A DNA stretch of 64,000 nucleotides from Homarus americanus (taxonomy: Eukaryota; Arthropoda; Malacostraca; Decapoda; Nephropidae). The notes beneath the pieces were generated by a model. That model had not been told where the DNA came from. It saw only the letters and a program-made list of their open reading frames with translations, and ran no database searches. Both the position numbers and the translations under genes were made by a program. The stretch is from positions 4,741,276 to 4,805,275 of the forward strand of contig NW_024748870.1 in assembly GCF_018991925.1 (NCBI RefSeq). The letters are read 5' to 3'. Shown here one piece after another: positions 33,443 to 48,000 of the stretch (within the stretch, counting starts at the first letter, position 1; each line of letters begins with the position of its first letter).

Positions 33443-33545
33443 TTAACCCCTTGAGTACGATGTCATTGTACTCGGTTGATTATAATATCGCACTCTAGTC
33501 ATTGTACTTGAAGGGCTTATGTCATCGTACACAAGGGGTTTCAGA
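33443..33545. mobile_element. small hairpin element, piggyBac-like ends (tentative)
   Basis: AACCCCTTGAGTACGATGTCAT (33445-33466) and ATGTCATCGTACACAAGGGGTT (33519-33540) are inverted with 20 of 22 matches. TTAA precedes the left arm. The word GTCATTGTACTxG also recurs inside. TTAACCC with a short hairpin fits a tiny piggyBac-type MITE remnant, but there is no TTAA on the right (GGGGTTTC), so the class is uncertain. Confidence 0.4.
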
Positions 33546-33890
33546 GGTCAATAGAGAAAGTGAGCGATAGAAGAAAAACGATTCAAACGATTTAAATATA
33601 TGTGGTAAAACGAACTGATAACAGAATAAATGTATGTCTATTGAAGGAAGTATTTAATGAATAGTATTTATTTATTAAGATGAGAGTTGTCAAGTATAAT
33701 AGTAGTGAGAAGAGACCATGACAGGAGGACAGGCAGATGGTGTCATGATTCATGGCTAGGGGTGGGAGAGTCAGCTGGTGTTATGTTGTGGTCAGCGCTG
33801 TTACATCTGTACCTGTATGAAGCAGGGATCTAAGAAGCGTTTGTTGGAAAGGAGGCTTAAAGTAGGGAGGTCTAGTGAAGCTAAACACAC

Positions 33891-33893
<3 letters not shown>

Positions 33894-33922
<29 letters not shown>
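33894..33922. repeat. (GA)n microsatellite
   Basis: Pure GA run in otherwise unique sequence. Confidence 0.95.
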
Positions 33923-34182
33923 TGTTTTGGAATTATTAAAAGAAGAAGCCATTTAGTTTTTAACAGCTCCAAATCTGGAATTGTGGATATTAAGAAATCC
34001 TGATTAACACGCTAGATGTGAAAACAATAAGTAAGGGAGATGATCGCAGGTAAAAGTATCGTCGGCGGGTATGGGATAATCGAGTTCTATGTCAATAAAA
34101 CAAATAATAATCATATGGGTATAAGATAAATCGGATCACCTAAAGATTTGTCCCTATCTTTATTCCACCTTAAGAGTAACCA

Positions 34183-34256
34183 CCATAACGCTAACCTAAC
34201 TCAGCCTAAACCAAACATAACATACCTTACCTTAACCTAATCTAACCTAACTCAGG
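34183..34256. repeat. degenerate CCTAA repeat
   Basis: CTAACCTAACTCAGCCTAAACC...CCTTAACCTAATCTAACCTAACTCAG. A second interstitial telomere-type tract, same orientation as 33120-33206. Confidence 0.75.
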
Positions 34257-34524
34257 GTGTGTTACATATGGTAGGTCTTCCACGAGGGTTATATTGGTGT
34301 ACTCCTCTGCCTCGTGACCTGTACTGTGCCCTGATAAGTTGACGTGCAAGTGGGAAAAGATTCCGGTGGTCTGTGTGTTTGTGTTGTCAAGTAAAGGGAG
34401 TACTTGCTGTAGGTGATGCACCATCTCCAGCAGGAAGACAGGGAGTTCAGGCTGGTGTTGGGCTTGTTGTTGCTGCTCCTCTATAAGTGTCGTCTCCGGC
34501 GGAACTTGGGAGAGTGCAGCATCC

Positions 34525-36112
34525 AGGATAACAGCTGTGAACAGCTTCAGGGCAGCTGTGAATATTGCTGTTGTGAGCATTGTTGTTGAGAACAACTTCT
34601 GGGTAGCTGTGAGAATTGCTGTTGTGAGGAGCCCCAGGACAACTTTGAGCATAGTTGTTGTGAGCAGCCCCAGGGCAGCTGTGAGCATTGTTGTTGTGAG
34701 CAGCCAAAGGACAACTGTGAGCATTGTTGTTGTGAGCAGCCCCAGGATAGTTGTGAGCATTGCTATTGTGAGCAGTCGCAGGGCAGCTGTGAGTATTGCT
34801 GTTGTGAACAGCCCCAGCATAGCTGTGAGTATTGCTGTTGTGAACAGCCCCAGCATAGCTGTGAGTATTGCTTATGTGAGCATTGCTGTTGTGAGCAGCC
34901 TCAGTGTAGCTGTGAGTTTTACTGTTGTGAGCAGCCGCAGGGCAGCTATTAACATTGCTGTTATGAGCAGCCACAGGGCAGCTGTGAGCAACCTCAGGGC
35001 AACTATGAGTATTACTGTTATGAGCAGCCCCAGGTTAGCTGTGAGTAATACTGTTGTGAGCAGCCCCAGGGTACCAGTGAGTAATACTATTGTGAGGAGC
35101 CCCAGGTAGCTGTGAGTAATACTGTTGTGAGCAGCCCCAGGGTAACTGTGAGTAATATTGTTGTGAACAGCCTTAGGGTAGCTATGAGTATTGCTTTTGT
35201 GAGCATTGCTGTTGTGAGCACCCTCAGGGTAGCTGTGAGTATTGCTTTTGTGAGCATTGCTGTTGTGAGCAGCCCCAGGGTAGCTGTGAGTAATACTGTT
35301 GTGAGCAGCCCCAGGGTAGCTGTGAGCATTGCTGTTGTGAGCAGCACCAGGGTAGCTGTGAGAATTGCTGTTGTGAGAAGTCGAGGGGCAGCTATTAGCA
35401 TTGCTGTTATGAACAGCCACAGGGCAGCTGTGAGCCACCTCAGGGCAGCTGTGAGCAGCCTCAGGGCAGCTGTGGACATTGCTGTTGTGAGCAGCCGCAG
35501 GGCAGCTGTGAGCATTGCTGTTGTGAGCAGCCTCAGGGCAGCTGTGAACATTGCTGTTGTGAGCAGCCGCAGGGTAGCTGTGAGCAGCCCCTGGGCAGCT
35601 GTGAGTATAGCTGTTGTGAGCAGCCTCGGGGTAGCTGTAAGTATTGCTTTGTGAGCAGCCTCAGGATAGCTGTGAGCATAGCTGTTGTGAGCAGCCCCGG
35701 GGCAGCTGTGAGCATTGCTGTTGTATGTAGCCTCAGGGCACCTGTGGGTATTACTGTTGTGAGCAGCCGCAGGGCAGCTGTGAACATTGCTGTTGTGAGC
35801 AGCCCCAGGGCAGCTGTGAGCATTGCTGTTGTAAGCAGCCCCAGGGCAGCTGTGAGCATTGCTGTTGTGAGCAGCCTCAAGGCAGCTGTGAGCATTGCTG
35901 TTGTGAGCAACCTCAGGGTAGCTGTGAGCATTGCTGTTGTGAGCAGCCCCTGGGCAGCTGTGAGTATAGCTTTTGTGAGCAGCCTCGGGATAGCTGTAAG
36001 TATTGCTGCTGTGAGCAGCCCCGGGGCAGCTGTGAGCATTGCTGTTTTGAGTAGCCTCAGGGCACCTGTGGGTATTACTGTTGTGACCAGCCGCAGGGCA
36101 GCTGTGAACATT
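34525..36112. repeat. 36-bp satellite, left block (about 44 units)
   Basis: The unit is GTGAGCAGCCCCAGGGCAGCTGTGAGCATTGCTGTT (36 bp). Units vary at a few sites (CCCCAGG/CCTCAGG/CCGCAGG; GCATT/GTATT/GTAAT), and some are partly duplicated, as at 35185-35270. Because 36 is a multiple of three and the unit lacks stops in several frames, open frames of about 200 codons appear on both strands with a 12-residue repeat (VSIAVVSSPRAA on +, HNSNAHSCPGAA on -). I treat these as artefacts. The array is continued at 36568 after a LINE insertion. Confidence 0.97.
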
Positions 36113-36567
36113 AAGAACATAAGAATGGAGGAAACTGCAGCGGGCCTATTGGCCCATACTGGGCAGTCCCGTTTACACCCAACCCCTATTGCTCATATGA
36201 GCATCCAACCTATGTTTGAAGCAATTCAGCGTATTCGAGTTAATGATGATATTTGGTAACTTGCTCCATTCATCCACTACTCTGTTTCCAAACCAGTGTT
36301 TACCTATTTCACGCCTAAATCTAAATTTGTCTAACCTAAAACCACCGTTACGAGCTCGCTCCTGGTTGGATAGTTTGAGTACCTTTGTAATGTCCCCTTT
36401 GTTTAGCCCTGCCTTCCACTTATACACCTCTATCAGGTCGCCCCTCGCTCTACGTCTCTCAAGGGAGTGCAAATTAAGATGCTTTAACCTGTCTCTATAC
36501 TCAAGGTTCCCAATGCCCGGGATTAGTCTTGTCATTCTCCTCTGAATTCTTTCCAAGGATCTATATA
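36113..36567 (-). mobile_element. 5'-truncated LINE (CR1/Jockey-like 3' end) inside the satellite
   Basis: The minus strand encodes 128 open codons (36556-36173): MERIQRRMTRLIPGIGNLEY, RLKHLNLHSLERRRARGDLI, EVYKWKAGLN, WFGNRVVDEWSKLPN and NCFKHRLDAHMSN. This is the standard C-terminal tail after RT in CR1/Jockey-type LINEs. The 3' UTR (36172-36113) has the decapod-typical TATGGGCCAATAGGCCCGCTGCAGTTTCCTCC and ends CTTATGTTCTT. The coding tail is intact, so the insertion is fairly young. Left satellite DNA stops at GAACATT and resumes at ATTGCTGTT, consistent with a 3-bp or longer shared target. Confidence 0.93.
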
Positions 36568-36919
36568 ATTGCTGTTGTGAGCAGCCTCAGGGCAGCTGTG
36601 AGCATTGCTGTTGTGAGCAGCCTCTGGGCAGCTGTGAGTATAGCTGTTGTGAGCGGCCTCGGGGCATCTGTAAGTATTGCTGTTGTGAGCAGCTGTGAGT
36701 ATTGCTGTTGTGAGCAGCCCCAGGGCAGCTGTGGGCATTACTGTTGTGAGCAGCCTCAGGGCAGATGTCAGTATTACTGTTATGAACATCCCCAGGACAG
36801 CTTTGAGCATTGCTGTTTTGAGCAGCCCTAGGTCAGCTGTGAACATTGCTGTGTGAGGAGCCCCATGTCATCTGTGAACATTGCTGTTGTGAGCAACCAC
36901 AGGGCAGCTGTGAGCATTG

Positions 36920-36925
<6 letters not shown>
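36568..36925. repeat. 36-bp satellite, right block (about 10 units)
   Basis: Continuation of the left block with the same unit, more diverged toward its right end, where it meets (TA)n at 36921. Confidence 0.95.
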
Positions 36926-37009
<84 letters not shown>

Positions 37010-37015
37010 GTGTGT
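36921..37015. repeat. (TA)n then (TG)n compound microsatellite
   Basis: About 73 bp of TA followed by about 22 bp of TG. It begins exactly where the 36-bp satellite ends. Confidence 0.97.
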
Positions 37016-37516
37016 TTTGTAATAATTTTTGCTTAATGCAGGGTGGGTGGAAGGTGGTAATCTTTTAAGTTGATAGAATTCGGCGCATCCGATAATGTAC
37101 ACACACTGTATATTGATTAGTGTTCAAGGGGTAGTGTACAAGGAGTCATTCCAGTAATATACTTCTCTCGATAATCTACCCCAGGAACATTATCTCTACC
37201 GAGTGTGGGAAACAGCGGAAGACTAAGCAAAGAGGCAGATTTAAGGGGTTGAAAAGCACACACTCAAACCACAAGTGTAATCAAAATATTTATTGGTGTA
37301 GCTGACAACAGAGTTTATAGGGAAACAATATACATACTATAAAATGTATTTTTCAACTGAAGTACTTAAATGAAAAATAAACACAAATTAATGTTATGAA
37401 AGAATTACATATGGATCTGAGAGTATCTCCGAGATAACAACACTTTTAGTTGGGTCTGGAGTAAAAACTTTCTAACTTACTTCAATCTATTTCATTATAT
37501 GCTGCAGCTAATGCAG

Positions 37517-37520
<4 letters not shown>
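37016..37520. other. unassigned sequence
   Basis: Unique AT-rich DNA. No gene, RNA or repeat could be supported. Confidence 0.5.
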
Positions 37521-37564
<44 letters not shown>

Positions 37565-37602
37565 AAAATCACACGGAAAATGGAAACAACGGAGCACCTT
37601 AT

Positions 37603-37639
<37 letters not shown>
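37521..37639. repeat. two (AT)n tracts
   Basis: (AT) at 37521-37560 and 37605-37639 flank a 44-bp unique spacer. Confidence 0.97.
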
Positions 37640-37643
<4 letters not shown>

Positions 37644-37777
37644 TGTAAAAAAGGGATAAGTGAGAGAGGTGGGAGTATGTATCACTGGTGAAATAGGATA
37701 AAAGAGAGTGAGTGAGGGTATGGAGGGGAGAGAGGGAGAGCATAGTACAGTCGTGAAGTGTTGTGGGATGATAAATA

Positions 37778-37779
<2 letters not shown>

Positions 37780-37831
<52 letters not shown>

Positions 37832-37959
37832 TAAATTGATAAATGGACTGACGGACTGCCAGTGAAATAAAAATGAAAGATAGACAAACAGAAAAAAGAC
37901 AGGCAAGTTTATATAAATAAATGCACTCACAAAAATACAGGTAAATAGATAGACGTATA

Positions 37960-38009
<50 letters not shown>
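37780..38009. repeat. two (GA)n tracts
   Basis: GA runs at 37780-37828 and 37964-38009, both on the same strand, separated by a unique A-rich 135 bp. Confidence 0.97.
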
Positions 38010-38010
<1 letters not shown>

Positions 38011-38208
38011 TAGTTATTGGCTGAAATTTATATAAGAATAAAAAAATTTTTACATTAGATTATAAAATACTTTTAGTACACAAATATAAAAATACTTAGC
38101 AGGTGGCTCCGGTTCACCAATTTATGTATCAGGTTCATAAGGATGTTCAACACAATATGTATTGCTGATATAGTGCTAATTAATATTATTGTATGAATTT
38201 CTAGTAGG

Positions 38209-38414
<206 letters not shown>

Positions 38415-38417
<3 letters not shown>

Positions 38418-39060
38418 TTGCATTTGCATGGCACTGTACAGTTGAGGGATAATCTGCCGATTAAGCCTTAATTTGCAGCGGATTTTATGGCGAATAACAG
38501 AAACGTTCTTATATTCTTTTTCTCTTGCCATAATATCACAGAAAAATAAACATTGATGACAACACAAACTTCCATACAAACATTTCAGTATTTATTGACT
38601 GTGCTTAGCTGATCTTGCAAAAGTGGTTTACGGTGAGTTAGCGAGTTCAGTGAAGATAGTGTTTCTTATGGTTAATTAATTACACATAGTAACAAACCGT
38701 CTCTCATCTTGTATTTTAGTAAGACATTTTAGAGTACATTTTAGTTGTTTAGCACACAAACGTACACACACACTCACGCATACAAACGCGCACAGAAACA
38801 CACACACACGCACACACACACCTCATGAACCATACACACAATTTCCATATATATACTATATTCAGGGATATACTCGTATGTGTTCTTCAGAGACTAATTA
38901 TTTTAAAACGGTTATTCTCAATAGTAACTGTAAATATTGACTAAATCAACAGATATTTTCACACTGTCAAATTCACTCCAAAGATTATTAATTCAGTCAG
39001 GGTGAAAATAACAAAATCAAACTCAACTCTGCGCTACTGATGAAAAGCAATTTTGACCTT
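38415..39060. other. unassigned sequence
   Basis: AT-rich with a short CA-rich patch at 38755-38830. No gene is seen. Confidence 0.5.
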
Positions 39061-39062
39061 AA

Positions 39063-39285
39063 AAGTTAGATTAGATTAGGTTAGGTTGTTAGGTTTGATT
39101 TGGTTAGGATTAAGTTGTAATAGATTAGCTTTGGTTAAATTAGGTTTGTTTGGTTAGTCTCTTAAGTTAGGTTAAATTATGTTATGTTTGATATGAATTG
39201 GTTCAGTTTAGGTTGGGTTAATTTAGGTTAGGTTAGTTAGGTTAGGATAAGTTAGGTTAGGTTAAGTTTGGTTTGGTTTATTTCA
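39063..39285. repeat. degenerate TTAGG (telomere-type) tract
   Basis: TTAGATTAGGTTAGGTTGTTAGG with many substituted units (TTGGTTAGGATTAAG, GGTTAGTTAGGTTAGGATAAG). The opposite orientation to the CCTAA tracts at 33120 and 34183. Confidence 0.8.
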
Positions 39286-39289
39286 TCTG

Positions 39290-40495
39290 TAAGGCCAAAT
39301 CTTTTGAAAAAAGTACCAGTATATTAATTGTTTTTACGTGAATGAAATAATTACATTGTATTTTGAAATGAGTTATCAGTTCCTACTCATTATTCTTCTA
39401 CGAATACATAAAATAATTAAAAAATGCGAGAAAAATTATTGATAAAGAAAGCTAAACCCCCAAAAAACGATACAATCTGCGTTGTTATTAAATTCGATTA
39501 TTAAAATATCGGCGTATGAATATCTTCCCAATAACAGGAAATTTTCTTTAGGGTAAATCTTATAAACTCGATTAAATATAATCTCACCTAAGCCTTAATA
39601 TTCCTACGCCAAGGAACAATGCCTGCAATAGTTTATCTTTAGAATAAAAAGGACAGAATATGATTAAATAAAATATCTAAATACCTGTACACTAATACTG
39701 ACAGCGTTCTCCATGATGATAATATCTCGAGAAATATTATGTAATCAGATGAAAAATATATTACGAAATACTTGTGCGTAAAAATAAGCTGAAAAAAATA
39801 ATAGATTGCTTTTCTTTCTTTGCAATTTATATTAAGAATTTCAAATAAAAGACGCATGATCGGGTGAACAGCAGGAGGACCCACACCCCTCCTGTCTTTA
39901 TCATAAACAAAATCAATTAATATTAAAGATAAAACGATAAGACATAAATTCACACTAACGAATCACTTGTAATATCTACATAGATTTTGTAGTAATAGAA
40001 GAATTTTTTACCGATTACTGAACACGAAGAATCGGTAGAAAAACAAATTCTTCAAGTTTTAATTCTAGATTTATTTTTTATGCTTGAATCCAGGACTCAG
40101 TAGTTTACACATCCAATGATTAACATATTTTTCTTTCAATTCATTTGAAAACTCTAAAATTAACGCTAGAATTATTTTCAAAGGACTTTTAAACTTAATA
40201 GTTATTATTTCTCCTTTAAACAAATAATTTTCAAAAGACTCCTCGCATCCACACCTAAACATTAATATTTTTATGAACAGGAATATCATAAGGCAAAAGT
40301 TTTATTTTCTTATAGTTTTCGGAGTATATCAGAATATTTCTTAGCACTTCCCTATTTTGTAAGATAAACTTCATAAAAAGTGCTGAAACTGTTGCCATCT
40401 GTTTTAGAGGTTTTACCTATTTTGTGTATCCATTAACGTGATTTTCTATATAATTGCTGTTATTTTTATCATTTGGAACATCCTTACATCCTTAT
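39290..40495. other. AT-rich gene-free stretch
   Basis: Very AT-rich. Minus frames of 104 and 72 codons (39639-39953, 40071-40289) are Phe/Ile/Leu-rich with no motif. No feature is called. Confidence 0.5.
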
Positions 40496-40499
40496 TATT

Positions 40500-40560
40500 G
40501 CTACTACTACTACTACTACGAATAATAATAATAATAATAATAATAGTAATGATAATCTTA
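40500..40560. repeat. (CTA)n then (AAT)n trinucleotide tract
   Basis: CTACTACTACTACTACTACG followed by (AATAAT)n. The next 200 bp contain a balanced-composition patch (GGTGTCGTGTCTGGAAGGG...) that I cannot assign. Confidence 0.9.
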
Positions 40561-40759
40561 TTATTAATATCATTATTATTTTTATTTTATATATCCAATC
40601 GTCTATTATCGAGGAGGTGTCGTGTCTGGAAGGGTGTTGCTGCCCTTCGTTGCTCCAGGGCACCACACCCACCTGTGCTAACTCTAATTTATCAACAGAT
40701 TTTCATGTCACCAGAACGCACGTGCTACCTAAACGTGAGGATGCGGCTTCATAATCTGT

Positions 40760-41740
40760 AAAATCTCGCCCAAAAATGTGGAGAAACACTTCCTGTTATT
40801 TGCGCTGTAATTAATAATAATAATAATTCAGTATAGCACGTGTAGACTCCCTTAATGATTCATTATTCATTAAGAGTACACACGCACATATTGATGAGTC
40901 ATTTAATACGACTCAGAGATGGCATTATTGAAAAAGTAATTATAAAATATTTCAAAAGCCTATTCTAACATGTTTTTATTTTTATAATAACCATGATCTC
41001 CTTTATTTTATGTCCTGGCTGCTTCATCCTCTCTGGTGAAATTCCTGTGAAACATAATTGCATTCCTGATTTTGTAATATATATAACTGAAAGGCAAGAT
41101 TATCATATACAATGAGGAGTTAGCTGATTCACAGCCAATTATCGACTGGAGATCATAATAAGGATAACGTGAACAAGGGAGCTATGTACTGAGTCTGGTC
41201 CAGCACTCATCTCTCTCAGACACAAAACATGAGGTGGTTTAATGTTTTAATGTACAGTACTGTACTATAGTATGTAACCTCCTGAGGATAAAGGATTCCC
41301 TTGTTAGGAGATAAAGGCTGCAGTCTTATAAGATCTTCGCACTTCGTATTACAATCGTGTCGAAAAGTTCATCCCAGAGGATGATCAGTCCTCAAAGTAT
41401 GTTGTCTTCAGAGATACGACTAGTCTAGCATTAGGAAGATTAAGATACCATTTACTAACATACAGGCCTGGAAATTTGTTTGTAAATCCACCAGTTCTCT
41501 CGCTTTAGTAACGATCACTATTTTACAAGAGTTATTCAAGGTTGGAACCTTCGTCTAGAATGGCCTTGAGTCACAGAAATAATATGCAGCAAGCCTCGAG
41601 GTTTACCCTTGTTGGCACTATCACTGCCAGGTCCACCATACCCGGCTGGCCACACTATCTGTTAATAATACATACATAAACATACATACGTACAGGTATT
41701 ACCACGTATCACATGACTGATACAATCACGCATGCATACA
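40760..41740. other. unassigned sequence
   Basis: AT-rich, no gene. The segment at about 41560-41665 is more GC-rich (AAGCCTCGAGGTTTACCC, CCAGGTCCACCATACCCGGCTGGCC) and looks like a piece of a dispersed repeat, but it has no diagnostic feature. Confidence 0.45.
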
Positions 41741-41743
41741 GAA

Positions 41744-44475
<2,732 letters not shown>

Positions 44476-44479
44476 AGTT

Positions 44480-45080
44480 CCTTACGGGTAAACGCTGTAT
44501 GGATGATTTAGAAATGATTGTCATTACTAAAGAAATACTAGAGAGGTTGACTGACGTTGTGAACGATTTGGCATAGTACAGTTGTATGAACAGTATTGTA
44601 CAGAATATGATACGAATTTCGAATAAAGGAATTAAGTGCTCTCGATACTAAGAAAGCTGGCCAGAAAGGTAATTTCAAATACTTGGAAGTCTTAATTATA
44701 GACGACAGAAGATGCGATGTAGAGTAAGATGAAGGGTCGGGGTGGCGAAGGATAAACTATTAAGTTGAAGAAACTTTGGTCGGATAGGATAAACTTTAAT
44801 GAAGACAAGGGTTGTTGAGTATAGCTCAGAAGCATGGACTCTTAAAAAGGCTAAGCTGGGTGGTTAAATCTTTAGAGATGAAGAAGTTCTATTAACTGTT
44901 AGTAAAATAGGAAAGCTGATGAAGATGAGCTTGAGGAGGAAGAATTAGTCGTCTGAACATATTCTACGAGGCATCTCGTTACTGTAGGATGCTGTTCAAG
45001 GAAGGGTGGAAAGAAAACGACTATGAGTAAGACTGGTAACTGGTAGGTTGAAAACCCTAAAGGATGGATAATGTTTGGAG
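44480..45080 (+). pseudogene. decayed LINE reverse transcriptase C-terminal half
   Basis: In one + frame, CMDDLEMIVITKEILERL (44496 on) matches the YADD region of LINE RT, with the first catalytic position changed, and 58 codons on in the same frame FKYLEVLIIDDRRCDVE (44673) matches the FKYLGSLIT.DGRCD.E thumb motif. After frameshifts, VVEYSSEAWTLKKAKL (about 44809-44860; family form ..LYG.E.WTL.K) and HILRGISLL (about 44957; family form GH.LRG..LL) with GRVERKRL follow in the expected order. Several stops lie between. This is a different LINE lineage from 17555-21550. Confidence 0.75.
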
Positions 45081-45084
45081 ATAA

Positions 45085-48000
45085 AACATGGAGGATATAT
45101 CACTGCGTTTCATAAACTAATGCCTTTAAGTGTTTCTTATAGATTAGTAAATACGCGCATCATCATCAATTAAAAAATAATAAAAATTCATCTCTTTAGT
45201 TTGGTTTTGAGAAGAGTGAAGATGAAAACGAAAGACCTGTTACCAGACACAGCAACAACGACGATTAACGCAGAACTTTTCTCAACACCACCTACTTATC
45301 CCTGATATTGATATAACTAAGCCGGTATATTAATTTTTCCTTCAAAAAACAAATGAAAGGAGTTGCGTTTGTCATAATACTGTGTCGAAGGAATTCTGGC
45401 AGTCATCTTTTACCATAACTTACTAAAAGTTGTTGGAACCCTCTCACGTACACATCCACAAAAGCTTACTGTACGTATCTTTGAAAAGCTGATCCCTGGG
45501 TTGTAGCTTGAGTTAGTTAATAGAAGATGAGGCCATGCGACTTTCTTTACCACGTGCTCTAATAATAGGTTTTTCATTAGAATATTTCGAGTTTTTGGTA
45601 AAGATTTGATAGCATAGTACACCTGAGAGAATCTATTTTCTAAGCTAAAAGTTTAATGAAAAAAGATATTCCTACATCACCTACAAAAAAGACTTTACCT
45701 CTGCCTGGTGTTAATTAAGATCAAGGAGTCATTTCGTGTATAATGAGACCAGTCGACCCTTCAGAGACCGAGTTACTACTTATACCGTGTATATTATCGG
45801 CATAACCAAGAACGTAATATAAAGGTTAATTAGGTCCTTTTCCTTGTACATTTTACAAGTCGACAATTATAAAACAAACTGTTGATAACAAGATCATCTA
45901 TATATGTAGATCTTATGTAATTCTACGAGTACATAGATCTCTCTCCTGGACATGACACACAAAACATAACCAGGAAAAAGACGAGCAAGACGTGTCATCA
46001 CAAAAATTGACCTCCCGTCATTTGTCTACCCCAATAGCCGTATCCCGCTGTTCTTCCTTACACTCTAACGTCCTTGCCTGATGAAAATCAATGGTCTGTG
46101 CCCCTTAATTAAGATTATATCCAGTCACTCTAATGTATGACACAACAATAGCATCAGTTTTCAGGAGCATAAGATCTAATTTGAGTTACCTTTTAACTTT
46201 CGATTATAACAGATAAATGAAAATATTTCTATTTTTTTTATTAATTTCCATCATCCCTTCATTCTCCTGAAGCCAATGAAGATTTTTTAAGGAAAAGAAG
46301 GCAATTGTATCAAGCACAGGTTTCCGTATGTGGAAGATTAGTTAAAGGTACGCGCTCTTCCCGTTGTGCTTTTCCCGTTGTGTGTTAGTTCATTTAGATA
46401 TATACACACACGTCTCCTAGGCGTCCACATAGTTAATTACCAAGGGAGGTGTCCGATAACTATCAACGTGACCTGATATTATGGATGAGCGACGATGGTG
46501 GCATGCATCAGGCAGGAGTTGGGTCACCTGACCTTAAGCCGGCACTCAATATTCTCAAGGTGATTGTCACCTTTTTCATGCGTTTTTTTAATCGATTTTT
46601 ATCTACTTTTTATTATTATCTTGAAGCCGCTTCTTGTTGTAGTCTAATATATGCTCTTAAGGACACGTGATGGATTAATATCATGGGAGAGATTGTAGTG
46701 TATTGTTCTGGAAGACAGGGGGAGGCAGGGAAGTGATGCTCAGAGGGGGTGAGTGACTACGGCAGGAGAGGGGAGACCCGGCTCATTATTCTCATTATCG
46801 AAGGAAAATTAGTCGAAGCGCTTGTGCTTGAGGAGACGTGAACCTTGAAGCGCTTCCTCGTGACATGGGGAGGTCATTAGTTAGGAGCATGAATATGGAG
46901 ACTCGGATCACTCAATTCTCTACTAAACCAATAATTATTCTTTCAATATTTATGTAAGTTATGTGGCGAGAGTGAGAGTATATACATATTTAAACAAGTT
47001 AAGGTTAGCTAACGACAGAGTTAAGATGCCTAAGCCTTCAAGCGGAGGAGATATCACTTAAGAGTTGAAACAGAAATAACAATTATAAGTTTCATGAACA
47101 AACTATAACATTAGAATTCTCTTTAAATGTCACTAAACATTATCAAGGTGGTTAACTTACACAGTCGGAGAATTTTTTTTTCTGTATTTGTTGAAGAACC
47201 ACAGCACTGCAAACGTGTTACTAGGTGACAAGGAATATAGACTGACCAAAAAAAAAAAGCTACAGTGGTTAACAAACAGAACCAAATAAAAAAAAGAAAA
47301 AAAAAAGAGCTTCATGGAAAATAAAAATACAGTAGAGAGGCGAGGGAGGGGAGAACTGACAGCTGAAGTCAACATTCACAACGCGTCGTACAAAGGTCAA
47401 GAAGACAGAGAGTGTAGCGCCTGTCTTGCTCACCATTGTTATCTTTCTTTATTCACGCGATTGTTTTTTTTTATGTATTTATATAATTTTTTTCTTATTT
47501 TATGAAGTTTTGTGCTTCGTTATTCCTGCTTGGATATTTGTTGTAATTCTTGCAGTGCTGTCGTGAAACCATCTACCAAATAATCAATAATGGTGAATTC
47601 AACATCTTAAGGCAAGTTTAACTCGTTGTCTGTGTTACTTTTAAATAATGTAGTCCTCTTATGTCTGTTGTCTCTGGAATATTCTCTCTGTCCTTCGTAA
47701 ACTTTATTTTAACTAGACTCTTGGCGTTCACTTAGCCTCTCCAAAGACCAACCTACAACCTTTCTTAACAATAATCTCTTTGTGGAAGATACAACATCCA
47801 CCTCGTACATTTTATTATTTAGTGTATTTCTTTTGTGTTTTACTTTGACAAGACTTTACTGAAATACTGCGGTCTGTCACACTATCCCAGCATCACCCAC
47901 AGAGTCCTCAAAACAAGTAATAGAATATTTTAGGGAATTTATATAGTATCGTCAGTAACTACTTTATGACGAAATAGAAAGTAGTAGTGTATTGTAATGT

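Noticed and set aside
34242..36259. Several open frames of 150-204 codons on both strands
   Set aside because: All are translations of the 36-bp satellite; both strands are open at once and the peptides are pure repeats.
41560..41665. GC-richer segment that could be a SINE or tRNA-like unit
   Set aside because: No A/B box pair with correct spacing could be found on either strand.
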